From Vibrio amylolyticus (GTDB taxonomy: Bacteria > Pseudomonadota > Gammaproteobacteria > Enterobacterales > Vibrionaceae): 64,000 nt of DNA. The notes under the pieces are model-generated. The model was given only the letters and a program-made list of their open reading frames with translations. It ran no database searches and was not told the origin of the DNA. The first letter of the stretch is position 1. The number at the start of each line of letters is the position of its first letter. The DNA is taken from assembly GCF_023145695.1 (NCBI RefSeq), contig NZ_JAJHVV010000018.1, positions 1 through 64,000 on the forward strand, read 5' to 3'. This document shows, one piece after another, positions 6,664 to 16,078 of the stretch. The translations under genes and the position numbers were made by a program.

Positions 6664-8184
6664 TTATTTCACAAGTTCTATATCACCTGGTTGCCAACTT
6701 TGGTCATACCAAGCTTCTTGTGGCCCGTAAAGACGTAGAATGGTAAACCAACCTTTACCTGGTACAGTTTCAATCCAGTTCGCGTCTTTCCCTTTTGGCG
6801 CTTTCGGTCCAAAGTATAAATCAACCGAACCATCGGGGTTTTCAATAAAATCGTCACGCTTGTTGTTCTTACTTGGGAACGGTTGACTGGTTTGCAGCTC
6901 TGAACGTGTTTGTGGATCATAAGCCACAACAGACCAGAAGTTTTTAGCCGGAACATTCGCTGGAATATTCAATTTGTACGTCTTACCGCCGTCTAAGAAG
7001 TGGCCATCTTTTGACTGGTCAGCCAGAGCATACTGCGATCCTTTATCGATCAATTTAAGCGCCATTGCAGGGGTATTGACAGTCGCAATATAGAAGAAGT
7101 AAGTGCGTGCATCAAGGTTACGTCCGCCTTTACCCTCATCAATTAGCCACTTGTAGTCGCCACCAATAAAGGCCGTTTTCCAAAGCTTGTTCTCGTACTT
7201 GTAAGCCGCTTTATCTCTGGGGTGGAAATAGAGACTACGTGCTGTTGCATTGCCAATTGCCACACCATCTTTGAGCAGTTTTTGCATTCGGGTGTCAGGA
7301 TCAAAAGGTTTCCCTTTTTGAATACCAATACTAGCCATTAACCCGCGCAGTTCAGGATCAATAAAGCTGACAGGTTCTTTATCGAGAACGGGTTTGATCT
7401 CGTCGTAGAAGTGCTCATTATTTGCATGAACGGTATTAAATGATTTGCCACTGCCGGAAGTAAATTCCATTTTCGGCTGATCAGATTTTTTCGCTAATGG
7501 GTAAATCTTCAGTTTAGTTTTGAAATCGTGAATGGCGGAATCTGGCTTCCCATCTTTCAAAAAGCCCCGAGCAATAAACCAGTTGGTGTAGCTGGTGGAG
7601 GTTGAAACAAAATACCCTTTAGGAATATCACCTTTGTAATTGGGAGGCAGAATAAGGTATTTGCCACCTTTACCTTTGTCGGGCCCAACAACACCCAAAT
7701 CAGTCACAAAGCGAAAGAAGGCATCATTGACGGTGGTTGGCCCCATTCCTGCGGGAACCTCAATCACGGTAGGCCCGTCGCGCTCTAAATCGAGAAAAGC
7801 TGAGGCGTAAACGGTGTCGGTATTTCCGGTGAGAAAAAGTGGGTTTGAATCCATTAGTTTATCAAACAGCACGACTTGATTGGATGTAGATACGCCAAGA
7901 TCTAAATGACCTAATCTAATGGCTTCGATAGACGCCATCGGTATTGCATTTAAAAACACTTCGGTTGCGCGTAGCGTGTCTAAGTTGTCATAGAGTTTTT
8001 GGGTTGTATCGGTTGTGGGCACACCGTCTTTAAACTTTAGAGTACCAAGGCTCGTTTCGACTCTATCGGGCGTCATAATGCTGCTTGGAATGTCTGTATT
8101 ATAGTGCTCTGTAGCAGCAAAAACGTGGCCACTAAGAATGATGGTGGTTGCCAACGCTAACGCTTTCAATTGAATTTTAATCAT
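6664..8184 (-). CDS. DUF1254/DUF1214 domain secreted protein
   Basis: The protein has 506 residues. A signal peptide (about 1-23, ending HVFA) is followed by the DUF1254 region (about 75-200, with NAIPMASIEAIR and LTGNTDTVYASAFLDL) and a C-terminal DUF1214 region (about 390-495, with VPAKNFWSVVAYDPQTRS). Such proteins are exported and widespread, but no enzymatic activity is firmly assigned. The start has AGGAGCAAGT before ATG. It is a single-gene unit bounded by terminators on both sides. I cannot name a substrate. Confidence 0.88.
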   Translation of the reverse strand: MIKIQLKALALATTIILSGHVFAATEHYNTDIPSSIMTPDRVETSLGTLKFKDGVPTTDTTQKLYDNLDTLRATEVFLNAIPMASIEAIRLGHLDLGVSTSNQVVLFDKLMDSNPLFLTGNTDTVYASAFLDLERDGPTVIEVPAGMGPTTVNDAFFRFVTDLGVVGPDKGKGGKYLILPPNYKGDIPKGYFVSTSTSYTNWFIARGFLKDGKPDSAIHDFKTKLKIYPLAKKSDQPKMEFTSGSGKSFNTVHANNEHFYDEIKPVLDKEPVSFIDPELRGLMASIGIQKGKPFDPDTRMQKLLKDGVAIGNATARSLYFHPRDKAAYKYENKLWKTAFIGGDYKWLIDEGKGGRNLDARTYFFYIATVNTPAMALKLIDKGSQYALADQSKDGHFLDGGKTYKLNIPANVPAKNFWSVVAYDPQTRSELQTSQPFPSKNNKRDDFIENPDGSVDLYFGPKAPKGKDANWIETVPGKGWFTILRLYGPQEAWYDQSWQPGDIELVK

Positions 8185-8308
8185 ACTTGCTCCTAAAGAT
8201 TATTTGATACAGTTCACGGTATCTAACTTTAAGCAACAATTCTGATATCGGCTAGGCTCAATAATGAGCAGTGAGAGGTGAATCTAGTTGGTATGGAGTA
8301 GGAATAAA

Positions 8309-8339
8309 TAAAACAGCCACTATGAAAGTGGCTGTTTTA
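8309..8339. terminator. Intrinsic terminator after fghA
   Basis: The stem pairs TAAAACAGCCAC with GTGGCTGTTTTA around a TATGAAA loop. It directly follows the fghA stop on the minus strand. Confidence 0.88.
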
Positions 8340-8345
8340 CAGAGT

Positions 8346-9185
8346 TTATTTTAGTAGATGTGTCGCGTGGAAGGTTAAATGCTCGTCAATGAACGTTGAG
8401 ATAAAGAAGTAGCTATGGTCATAGCCAGGTTGCATTCTTAACTCTAAAGGCGACTGATGCTTTTCGGCGGCTGCAACCAATAGCTCGGGCTTTAGCTGTT
8501 CCGCTAAAAAGCTATCTGCTTCACCTTGGTCAACTAAAATTGGAAGTGGTGATTGAGCTTTATTGAGCAATTCAGTCGCATCGTATTGCTTCCAGTCTTC
8601 TCTGTTCATACCCAAATAGGCATTAAAGGCTTTTTGTCCCCAAGGGCACGATACCGGGTGGCTAATTGGGCTAAAGGCTGAAATCGATTGGTACAGGCCT
8701 GGGTTTTTCAGTCCAATGGTTATTGCACCATGCCCACCCATGCTGTGACCAGAGATAGATTTAACGTTATTAACCGGGAACGTCGCTTCAATTAACTTAG
8801 GAAGCTCCTTAGTCACATAGTCATACATGTGGTAATGCGAAGCCCAAGGCTGTTGCGTAGCATTAAGATAAAACCCCGCACCTTTACCTAAGTCGTAGCC
8901 ATCATCGTCGGCCACATCGTCACCACGAGGGCTAGTATCAGGCGCGACAATAGCGATGCCAAGCTCAGCGGCCTTTTTAAATGCGCCTGCTTTTTGCATA
9001 AAGTTTTCGTCAGTACAGGTTAGGCCTGATAACCAATACAAGACGGGTACAGGAGAAGATTTAGACGCATTTGGCGGAAGAAAAATGGCAAAGCGCATTG
9101 AGCAGTTGAGCGTATCAGACTCATGTGTGAATTGCTTGTGCCAACCGTCAGCGACTTTGGCTTGGCTGATGTTTTCAATGGTCAT
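8346..9185 (-). CDS. fghA: S-formylglutathione hydrolase
   Basis: The enzyme has 279 residues and is an alpha/beta hydrolase that cleaves S-formylglutathione to formate and glutathione, the second step of glutathione-dependent formaldehyde oxidation in the cytoplasm. The nucleophile elbow GHSMGG (146-151, S148), WLSGLTCTDENFM and the late QPGYDHSYFF with the catalytic histidine are diagnostic. An upstream in-frame ATG at 9225-9227 would add 14 residues, but the ATG at 9183-9185 fits the family start (MTIENIS) and has GGAAC before it. It lies downstream of frmA, separated by a hairpin. Confidence 0.94.
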   Translation of the reverse strand: MTIENISQAKVADGWHKQFTHESDTLNCSMRFAIFLPPNASKSSPVPVLYWLSGLTCTDENFMQKAGAFKKAAELGIAIVAPDTSPRGDDVADDDGYDLGKGAGFYLNATQQPWASHYHMYDYVTKELPKLIEATFPVNNVKSISGHSMGGHGAITIGLKNPGLYQSISAFSPISHPVSCPWGQKAFNAYLGMNREDWKQYDATELLNKAQSPLPILVDQGEADSFLAEQLKPELLVAAAEKHQSPLELRMQPGYDHSYFFISTFIDEHLTFHATHLLK

Positions 9186-9241
9186 AATGGTTCCGTCGGT
9201 CAAAAGGGTTTGAGTGTCATAACGCAAAGTGTGAACGATAA

Positions 9242-9287
9242 AAACGCCTTGTCTTTCTTATTACGATAAAACAGAGTCAAGGCGTTT
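9242..9287 (-). terminator. Hairpin between frmA and fghA (probable attenuating terminator)
   Basis: Arms AAACGCCTTG (9242-9251) and CAAGGCGTTT (9278-9287) enclose a 26-base loop. On the minus strand the stem is followed by a run of T. It could reduce read-through from frmA into fghA or give fghA its own unit. Confidence 0.6.
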
Positions 9288-9303
9288 AATGGGGTAGTTC
9301 AGA

Positions 9304-10452
9304 TTACTTATCCATATGTAAAACAGTACGGATAGACTCACCTTTGTGCATTAATTCAAATGCTTCGTTAACATCTTGCAAGCCCATAGTGTGAGTGATG
9401 AACTCTTGTAAGCCAAACTCACCTGCCATGTAACGGTTAACGATTTCTGGAAGCTCAGAGCGGCCTTTAACACCACCGAAAGCAGAACCGCGCCATACAC
9501 GACCAGTTACTAGTTGGAATGGGCGAGTAGAGATCTCTTGTCCTGCACCAGCAACACCAATGATGACAGATTCGCCCCAGCCTTTGTGGCAACACTCAAG
9601 AGCTTGACGCATAACGTTCACGTTACCGATACACTCAAAAGAGTATTCAACGCCACCGTCGGTCATATCAACAATCACTTCTTGGATTGGCTTATCAAAT
9701 TTCTGAGGGTTGATGCAGTGAGTCGCACCAAGCTGCTTCGCAAGCTCAAATTTGCTCTCGTTAATATCAACCCCAATGATGGTTTTAGCACCCGCCATAC
9801 GGGCACCGATGATTGCAGATAGACCAATACCACCTAGGCCAAATACTGCAACGTTATCGCCTTCTTCAACTTTTGCCGTATTAAGTACAGCGCCCATACC
9901 TGTAGTTACACCACAACCAAGAAGACAGACTTCTTCAAGAGGTGCTTCTTTAGAAACTTTAGCTAATGAAATTTCAGGAAGTACCGTGTACTCAGAGAAC
10001 GTAGAGCAACCCATGTAGTGGAAGATAGTCTCACCGTTGATAGAGAAACGGCTGGTTCCGTCAGGCATGAGGCCCTTTCCTTGCGTTTCACGAACCGCTT
10101 GGCACAGGTTTGTTTTACCTGACTTACAGAATTTACATTCACCACACTCTGCGGTGTAAAGAGGAATAACGTGGTCGCCGATCTCAACGCTAGTTACGCC
10201 TTCGCCGATCATTTCAACAATACCGCCACCTTCGTGACCAAGGATTGATGGGAAGATCCCTTCTGGATCGTCACCTGATAGTGTGAATGCGTCAGTGTGA
10301 CAAACGCCAGTTGCAACGATACGAACAAGAACTTCGCCTGCTTTTGGAAGTTGTACATCCACTTCTTCCATTTTAAGCGGCTCACCAGCAGCCCATGCGA
10401 CCATAGCTTTAGATTTGATAGAGGTTTGACCTGGTTTGATTTCAAGCGTCAT
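9304..10452 (-). CDS. frmA: S-(hydroxymethyl)glutathione dehydrogenase / class III alcohol dehydrogenase
   Basis: The enzyme has 382 residues and is a zinc medium-chain dehydrogenase that oxidises the formaldehyde-glutathione adduct to S-formylglutathione with NAD. Catalytic zinc ligands are in GVCHTDAFTLSG and LGHEGGG. The four structural cysteines lie in ECGECKFCKSGKTNLC, and the coenzyme fold has VFGLGGIGLSAI. The gene has AAGGAAC before the ATG at 10450-10452. A divergent LysR-type gene begins about 200 bp away and is a plausible formaldehyde-response regulator. fghA follows in the same direction. Confidence 0.96.
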   Translation of the reverse strand: MTLEIKPGQTSIKSKAMVAWAAGEPLKMEEVDVQLPKAGEVLVRIVATGVCHTDAFTLSGDDPEGIFPSILGHEGGGIVEMIGEGVTSVEIGDHVIPLYTAECGECKFCKSGKTNLCQAVRETQGKGLMPDGTSRFSINGETIFHYMGCSTFSEYTVLPEISLAKVSKEAPLEEVCLLGCGVTTGMGAVLNTAKVEEGDNVAVFGLGGIGLSAIIGARMAGAKTIIGVDINESKFELAKQLGATHCINPQKFDKPIQEVIVDMTDGGVEYSFECIGNVNVMRQALECCHKGWGESVIIGVAGAGQEISTRPFQLVTGRVWRGSAFGGVKGRSELPEIVNRYMAGEFGLQEFITHTMGLQDVNEAFELMHKGESIRTVLHMDK

Positions 10453-10656
10453 TTGATGTTCCTTTATTTAGTGTTTTGTCTACTTGTTTTGTAGAGAGTA
10501 AAGCGTAGTAAAGCTTTTTGTTTTTCGCTTTCTCGTTTTGTTGGACCCAGTATATATATTTCTCATTTGATGATAATCCAGTTAAAATGAAAATGATTTT
10601 TACGCATTTGTAATAATTAAAGCGGCTTGCAGTCAAAGAAAGTGAATAAGGATGAT

Positions 10657-11538
10657 ATGGCAAATTGGGAAGGGGTAAGCGAGTTTGTTGCCGTTGCGGA
10701 AACCAACAGTTTCACTGGCGCGGCGAAAAAACGAAACACATCGGTTGCGCAGATTAGTCGTCGAGTCTCCTCGTTGGAAGATCGACTGGCGGTTAAGCTG
10801 TTAAATAGAACAACCCGAAAAGTAACACTTACCGAAGCCGGGCAACTCTACTTCCAACAATGTAAACACTTAGTGGAAGGGTTAGAGCTCGCGGAAATAG
10901 CGGTGACTCAGATGCAAACCTCACCGAAAGGCTTGTTGAAGATCACAGCGCCTGTCACTTATGGTGAAACGCATTTAGCGCCACTGCTGCATCAGTTTCT
11001 AGATCAATACCCTCAAGTGGATCTTGAGTTGCAACTCACGAATCAGAGAATAGATCTATTAGAGCAGGGGGTTGATGTTGCTATACGACTTGGGCGTTTG
11101 GAAGACTCAAGCTTAGTTGCTAAGCGCCTTGCTCAGCGTCAACTTTATATTTGTGCAAGCCCGACATATTTAGAACAAAGTGGTGAGCCCCATACTTTAT
11201 CAGAGCTCAGTCATCATAGTTGCCTTGTTGGCTCATTGGAGTATTGGCGTTTTAAGGAGCAAGGAAAAGAGCGAAGCTTACGAGTCTCGGGCAGAATAAA
11301 ATGCAACAGTGGGTTATCACTACTTGATGCCGCCAAACGACATTTTGGATTGGTGCAGTTGCCGGATTATTATGTCAGTGAAGCGTTAGAAAGTGGTGAA
11401 CTAGTAGAAGTGCTGAGTGATTATCGCGATGATAAAGAGGGCATTTGGGCGGTGTATCCACAAAATAGGAATCTCTCGCCCAAAGTTCGCTTGCTGATTG
11501 ATTTTTTAAGCGAGCAGTTAGGGCCGACTAAATCATAG
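10657..11538 (+). CDS. LysR family transcriptional regulator
   Basis: The protein has about 293 residues. An N-terminal winged helix-turn-helix has FVAVAETNSFTGAAKKRNTSVAQISRRVSSLEDRL, followed by a LysR effector domain from about residue 85 onward. The start at 10657 (MANWEGV) is chosen because AAGGA lies just upstream and LysR proteins usually begin at this point; a TTG at 10627 is possible but has no ribosome site. Its position divergent to frmA makes control of the formaldehyde genes likely by analogy with other LysR-target pairs. Its 3' end overlaps the convergent LysE gene by 11 bp. Confidence 0.9.
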   Translation: MANWEGVSEFVAVAETNSFTGAAKKRNTSVAQISRRVSSLEDRLAVKLLNRTTRKVTLTEAGQLYFQQCKHLVEGLELAEIAVTQMQTSPKGLLKITAPVTYGETHLAPLLHQFLDQYPQVDLELQLTNQRIDLLEQGVDVAIRLGRLEDSSLVAKRLAQRQLYICASPTYLEQSGEPHTLSELSHHSCLVGSLEYWRFKEQGKERSLRVSGRIKCNSGLSLLDAAKRHFGLVQLPDYYVSEALESGELVEVLSDYRDDKEGIWAVYPQNRNLSPKVRLLIDFLSEQLGPTKS

Positions 11539-12112
11539 GTACGGTTGACGCAATAAGCAGCACCGCCATAGAAACATTAAAGCTTCGAATACGAATTGGG
11601 GTTGTTAACCAGTGTTGAAGCTTTTGCCCTGCGAAGGTCCAGAAGCTAACCGAAGGAATATTTGCAAGAGTAAAGGCCACAGCAATAACTCCTAGCTCAA
11701 ACCAAGCGCCACCGCTACTAAACAGTGTTACTGCACTTAATGCCATAGACCATCCCTTCGGATTTACCCACTGAAAACTTGCCGCACCAATGAAGGTGAG
11801 TGGCTTAAAGTCTTCCACCTCTTTTGCGCGTCCACTCATGGCAATTTTCGCTGCCAAATAAACAAGGTAGGCCAAACTTACGTATTTTAAAATTTGGTGA
11901 CTAACGGGGTAGGCGTTGAATATCCCCATTAAACCAACACCAACAAGAATCACCATAAAGGCAAAACCTAAGGCGATTCCCAACATGTGCGGAATGGTAC
12001 GAGCGAAACCGACATTCGCACCTGATGTCATCAACATGATGTTGTTTGGGCCAGGGGTGAAAGTGGATACAAAAGCGAAAAGTAGCAAAGCCCCAAGCTG
12101 TTCAAGTTCCAT
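11528..12112 (-). CDS. LysE/RhtB family amino-acid exporter
   Basis: The protein has about 194 residues and six predicted membrane segments. The family signature TFTPGPNNIMLMTSGANVG is at about 18-36 and FQWVNPKGWSMAL at about 110-122. Members export lysine, homoserine, threonine or other amino acids. The start at 12110-12112 has CGGAG eight bases upstream; the longer frame extends through the divergent promoter and the Lrp gene and is not credible. It is divergent to an Lrp-type regulator, a common arrangement in which the regulator controls the exporter. Confidence 0.92.
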   Translation of the reverse strand: MELEQLGALLLFAFVSTFTPGPNNIMLMTSGANVGFARTIPHMLGIALGFAFMVILVGVGLMGIFNAYPVSHQILKYVSLAYLVYLAAKIAMSGRAKEVEDFKPLTFIGAASFQWVNPKGWSMALSAVTLFSSGGAWFELGVIAVAFTLANIPSVSFWTFAGQKLQHWLTTPIRIRSFNVSMAVLLIASTVPMI

Positions 12113-12227
12113 AAAATAACTCCGTTTTAATTCTTGTTCATTTGTTAAACACAATGTTAAGTAGAATTGGACGCAATTTTGTGTTTTTATTGAGTAATAT
12201 TGAGCTAATTGAGCAATAAAAAACCAA

Positions 12228-12668
12228 ATGGATAAGTTTGACGAAAGAATATTGCAACAACTTAAAGTGGATGGTCGAATTTCCAATGTAGACCTTTCTG
12301 AACGAGTTGGATTATCACCTTCTGCGACGCTTCGAAGAGTCCAAGAGTTGGAGCGAAGCCAAATTATTAAAGGCTACCGAGCGATTCTCAATGGCGAACC
12401 ACTCGGTATTGGGTTTATCGCCTATGTTTCAATCGGTTTAGCCAGTCACAGTAAGAAAGCGCAGTTGGAATTTGAAGAGCATGTCCGCTTTGTAGATGAG
12501 GTGGTGGAATGTCACAACATTACAGGGGCAAACGAATATTTACTTCGAGTCGAGACCGCTTCACTTGCGAGCTATAAATTGATCCATGCCGATGTGCTTG
12601 GTGAGTGTGAGCACGTAAAGTCGATCACCACGATGGTCGTGATGGACTCACCAAAAGATGAACGTTAG
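12228..12668 (+). CDS. Lrp/AsnC family transcriptional regulator
   Basis: The protein has 146 residues. The N-terminal helix-turn-helix (FDERILQQLKVDGRISNVDLSERVGLSPSATLRRVQELE) is followed by the RAM ligand-binding domain (about 65-140). Such proteins form octamers or dimers that respond to amino acids. Divergent placement, 115 bp from the LysE-type exporter, suggests it controls that gene. No strong ribosome site is seen, but the start fits the family length. Confidence 0.92.
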   Translation: MDKFDERILQQLKVDGRISNVDLSERVGLSPSATLRRVQELERSQIIKGYRAILNGEPLGIGFIAYVSIGLASHSKKAQLEFEEHVRFVDEVVECHNITGANEYLLRVETASLASYKLIHADVLGECEHVKSITTMVVMDSPKDER

Positions 12669-12844
12669 TTGAAGCTGAAGGACTCATATTATTTTTCGTC
12701 AATTCAATCAGTTCGGAAAAATAATCCATTCACTCTACTATGCACTTCTCAAGTGATTCTACTAAGCTAAGGGTTCATAAGGGAATATGGTAGATGCATC
12801 GCCTGTTTCGAGTTTATCATTAAACGCTTGAGCTAAAATTACCC

Positions 12845-14128
12845 ATGAGTGTCCGGTTAAAGCTAACAGTCATACTATTCATTTTATTTGCTGCATCAAT
12901 TGGCAATTCCATACTGTTTTATTTTTTGGAATCCCACAGTGACGATAGAGTTCGTTGGGTCAATCATACCAACAGTGTGATTTATCATTCTCAATTACTC
13001 CTTAGTGCGATGAAAGATGCAGAAACCGGACAACGTGGATTTTTGCTGACCTTAAATCCTGAGTACCTAGAGCCATATCATGTGGGGCGGATACAAGCTC
13101 TTGGAGAGATACATCGTCTTAAAAAATTAACATCAGATAGCCAAAGTCAAAAAGAAAGAATCAATGAAGTGACTAAACATATTTCTCTTAAATTTGATGA
13201 GCTATCAGAAACGATCAAGCGAGCGGATGAAGGAAATCTCGACGATGCGATAAACATGGTTCGCAAAAATAGTGGCAAAATCCATATGGATGGCATTCGA
13301 ACGATAATGGCAGAGTTTGTTCAATTTGAAGAGGGGCTATTGGCGAAGAGAAGAGCGCATTTAGACGAGTTAGATGCCTACATTCAGCTTATTCAAGTGA
13401 TTGAAATTGTATTCTTTACGCTCTTCTCGATTATTACTTATGTCTTTGTTCATGACCGACTATTTGCGCCTATAAAAGTCCTGTTGGCCAATACAGAAAA
13501 AGTGAAAAAAGGAGAGGCGCTTATCATTTCTGATCATGTTCCAAAGGATGAAATGGGGACTCTTTTAGCCAGTTTTTATTCGATGAGTTCACAAGTTCAA
13601 GAGCGTACCGAGCGATTACACTATGAGTCGATTCATGATGAGCTTACAGGCTTAAAAGATAGAAAAACGCTAGATAACGAAATCCTTGAAGAAGTGGCAC
13701 ACTCTAGAGTAACTGAATCAAAATTGGCTCTATTCTATATTGATTTAAATAAATTTAAGCCAATTAATGATCAATATGGTCATGATGTGGGTGACCTTGT
13801 CCTTGTTGAAGTCGCCAATAGACTCACTTCAGCAGTTCGTTCAAATGATTCAATATTTAGAGTTGGCGGGGATGAATTCGTTATTCTTGTAAAGCAAATC
13901 AATATAGAGTCGGAAATTGATTTGGTTGCGAAAAAAATCATTTCTGCTTTTGGGCCTGACTTGATTGTGAATTCTTTAAAGTTAGACGTTTCGTTAAGTA
14001 TTGGTATTTCAATCTCACCAGACCATAGCCATGATGGTCATAGCCTTATTCATTACGCTGATGTCGCGATGTTTCAAGCAAAGAAAACGGATGGATGTGA
14101 TTGCGTCATATACTCTCCACAAGTATAA
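12845..14128 (+). CDS. Membrane diguanylate cyclase (CHASE3-HAMP-GGDEF)
   Basis: The protein has 427 residues. A first membrane segment (about 7-28) is followed by a periplasmic CHASE3-like sensor (about 40-175, with MKDAETGQRGFLLTLNPEYL), a second membrane segment (about 180-203), a HAMP-like linker and a C-terminal GGDEF domain. The intact catalytic GGDEF is at about 341-345, with an RSND sequence five residues before it that fits the RxxD inhibitory site. It should make cyclic di-GMP and be product-inhibited. The signal sensed is unknown. No partner gene adjoins it. Confidence 0.93.
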   Translation: MSVRLKLTVILFILFAASIGNSILFYFLESHSDDRVRWVNHTNSVIYHSQLLLSAMKDAETGQRGFLLTLNPEYLEPYHVGRIQALGEIHRLKKLTSDSQSQKERINEVTKHISLKFDELSETIKRADEGNLDDAINMVRKNSGKIHMDGIRTIMAEFVQFEEGLLAKRRAHLDELDAYIQLIQVIEIVFFTLFSIITYVFVHDRLFAPIKVLLANTEKVKKGEALIISDHVPKDEMGTLLASFYSMSSQVQERTERLHYESIHDELTGLKDRKTLDNEILEEVAHSRVTESKLALFYIDLNKFKPINDQYGHDVGDLVLVEVANRLTSAVRSNDSIFRVGGDEFVILVKQINIESEIDLVAKKIISAFGPDLIVNSLKLDVSLSIGISISPDHSHDGHSLIHYADVAMFQAKKTDGCDCVIYSPQV

Positions 14129-14300
14129 ATAGATAACTCCGTCCACCTTCTGCTTTTGAGCGATGGTTTAAGAGTCGCTATTTAAGTATTGGGTCAAATT
14201 GATGTCGGAACTACATGAAATGGATTAAGGCGCTGTTGCGGATAAAACAGTAAAAACGTAAGAGACGCATTCTGTTAGGTTGAGTCATTTGAAAGTAACA

Positions 14301-14326
14301 CAAAAGGCGCAGAGAGTGTCTGCGCC
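14301..14326 (-). terminator. Intrinsic terminator after the DUF3360 gene
   Basis: GGCGCAGA (14306-14313) pairs with TCTGCGCC (14319-14326) around GAGTG. On the minus strand the stem is followed by TTTTG. Confidence 0.78.
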
Positions 14327-14342
14327 CAAGCATCGTGAAAAA

Positions 14343-15803
14343 TTAATTACCAATAAGAGCCGGTATCCCCGGAAGCTGCCCAACCGCAGCCAATGAACCA
14401 ACACAGATGACAAACGCTGCACCTGGGATAAGGTACTTGTCTTTGTTTGAAAGTTCTTTAGCTCGCTCGTGATCACCAATAAGACCCATGTTGTCGAGTA
14501 ACATGGTTGTTGCCCAACCAAAAACAGGGTTTACAAATGCACAAGCAAAAATACAGATACCGGCACTTAGTGAGTCTTTATGCTTGTGGATCATTTGCAT
14601 ACCGGCTTCAAGTAGCGGTAAGAAAACACCTACGATCAAGGCAACGCGCAGAACAGGCTCCCACATGGCGAGATCCATCGGGTAGCCGATAACCGCAGCA
14701 GCGATACACATCACACCAGTGAGTAGAGCACCACCTGGAATAGGGCGCTTAGCGATGGCGGCAGGGATCATATAGGTCCCCCACGATGAAGCTAGGTTAC
14801 CACCGCCTAGGAAAGACCCAATCCCTTGTCGTATAGAAGCAACCATCATGGTGTCATCAACGTCCATCAGAACGCCTTTTGCATCTTTAGGGTAGTTAAG
14901 TTCCTGGAATACACGGTGTCCAAGGTAGTCTGGAGACCACATCGCGACGGCCAGAAGTGCAAATGGCGTTACTGCAACAAAGTGAGCGAAGTTCGGCCAG
15001 CCCAGTTGCCAACCTGTGTCTTCACCCCACCAGTAGAACGGGCTGAAATGTGGTAGGCCAGGCTCGGTCGAGAAGGCAAATTCTGCCCCCATTACATAAG
15101 CGACAATACCGGCAATCAAAGAACATAGCGGGATAGCCAGCCAGCGTTTATTGATTTTTGCCAGATAAGCGTAAACCGCCAAAGTTACGCCTATTACAGC
15201 AAATGAAATGTACCCTTGGTCTGAGCTCGCTGCCCACGCTTCGGTTTTGTTGATTTGACCGATCAAACCCACTGCACCAAGGTAGATAAGTAAACCGCCC
15301 CGAACACCGACCCCCGTGAGGGTCATTAATTTTGAGCCACCTTTGGTATAAGCGAGTACAAGACCAAATACACACACCATAATACCGAGTGCCAGTGGAT
15401 GTCCTCCAGCGGCGGCAATCAAGGGTATTAACGGAATCATCGGACCATGGGTACCGGCCAGGTTTGCGTTAGGGTTTAAAATTGCCGAGAATAAAATAAC
15501 AAAAAGACCACCTGCAATGAGTAGCTCATAGCGAACGTTCTCTGCGACAAACTCAGGAGACAATCCAAACTGTGCAGCAAATACGGCAACCATAGCGGTG
15601 ACCATCACAACTTTACCGATGGTAGCGGCAAGTGCTGGTACCAAATCTTCCAGCTCGACACTGTAGTCACGTGAAGGTAAGTGAATCCCCCAGCGACTAA
15701 AACTCATGATTTTTAGATCGTGATTTAGAAACTCTTCACGACTATCAAACTCTTGCGCCTTACGACGCATATCTCTATAAAAAGTCTTGCTTTTATTAGA
15801 CAT
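14343..15803 (-). CDS. DUF3360 family multi-pass membrane protein (SulP-like putative permease)
   Basis: The protein has 486 residues and about twelve hydrophobic segments. The N-terminal 50 residues are soluble and charged. Features such as NPNANLAGTHGPMIPLIPLIAAAGG and QGIGSFLGGGNLASSWGTYMIPAAIAKRPIPGG resemble the substrate-site repeats of anion/xanthine-type permeases, and the protein fits the DUF3360 family common in Vibrio. It has no STAS domain. The substrate is unknown. It is a single-gene unit ending in a terminator. Confidence 0.8.
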   Translation of the reverse strand: MSNKSKTFYRDMRRKAQEFDSREEFLNHDLKIMSFSRWGIHLPSRDYSVELEDLVPALAATIGKVVMVTAMVAVFAAQFGLSPEFVAENVRYELLIAGGLFVILFSAILNPNANLAGTHGPMIPLIPLIAAAGGHPLALGIMVCVFGLVLAYTKGGSKLMTLTGVGVRGGLLIYLGAVGLIGQINKTEAWAASSDQGYISFAVIGVTLAVYAYLAKINKRWLAIPLCSLIAGIVAYVMGAEFAFSTEPGLPHFSPFYWWGEDTGWQLGWPNFAHFVAVTPFALLAVAMWSPDYLGHRVFQELNYPKDAKGVLMDVDDTMMVASIRQGIGSFLGGGNLASSWGTYMIPAAIAKRPIPGGALLTGVMCIAAAVIGYPMDLAMWEPVLRVALIVGVFLPLLEAGMQMIHKHKDSLSAGICIFACAFVNPVFGWATTMLLDNMGLIGDHERAKELSNKDKYLIPGAAFVICVGSLAAVGQLPGIPALIGN

Positions 15804-16078
15804 CTACTCTTTCCTTATAGGATTTCGAGCCAACCCATTTCGTTCTATCTCACTTACGCGTGGCATACTGACCTTCGATCAATACGGGGCGACATCCCAG
15901 ACGCTACCATGCACCTTTATCGTTGTAATAAAGAGGAGATAGGATGAACTGTTGCTCGATAATAAATAAACGGGAACCTCTTGTTCCCGTATGAAATACG
16001 AACGACGACTTCATCATGAGTCTAGAAAATGCATTTACAGAACTTATTGATTTAGATTAATCAATAGTCAGGGAGCAG

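Noticed and set aside
9514..10018. Open frames opposite to frmA
   Set aside because: They are shadows on the reverse strand of a well-conserved gene and have no ribosome sites or domains.
12113..12286. N-terminal extension of the LysE protein by 58 residues
   Set aside because: It would run through the divergent promoter and into the Lrp gene, and the ATG at 12112 has a good ribosome site and the family-typical start.
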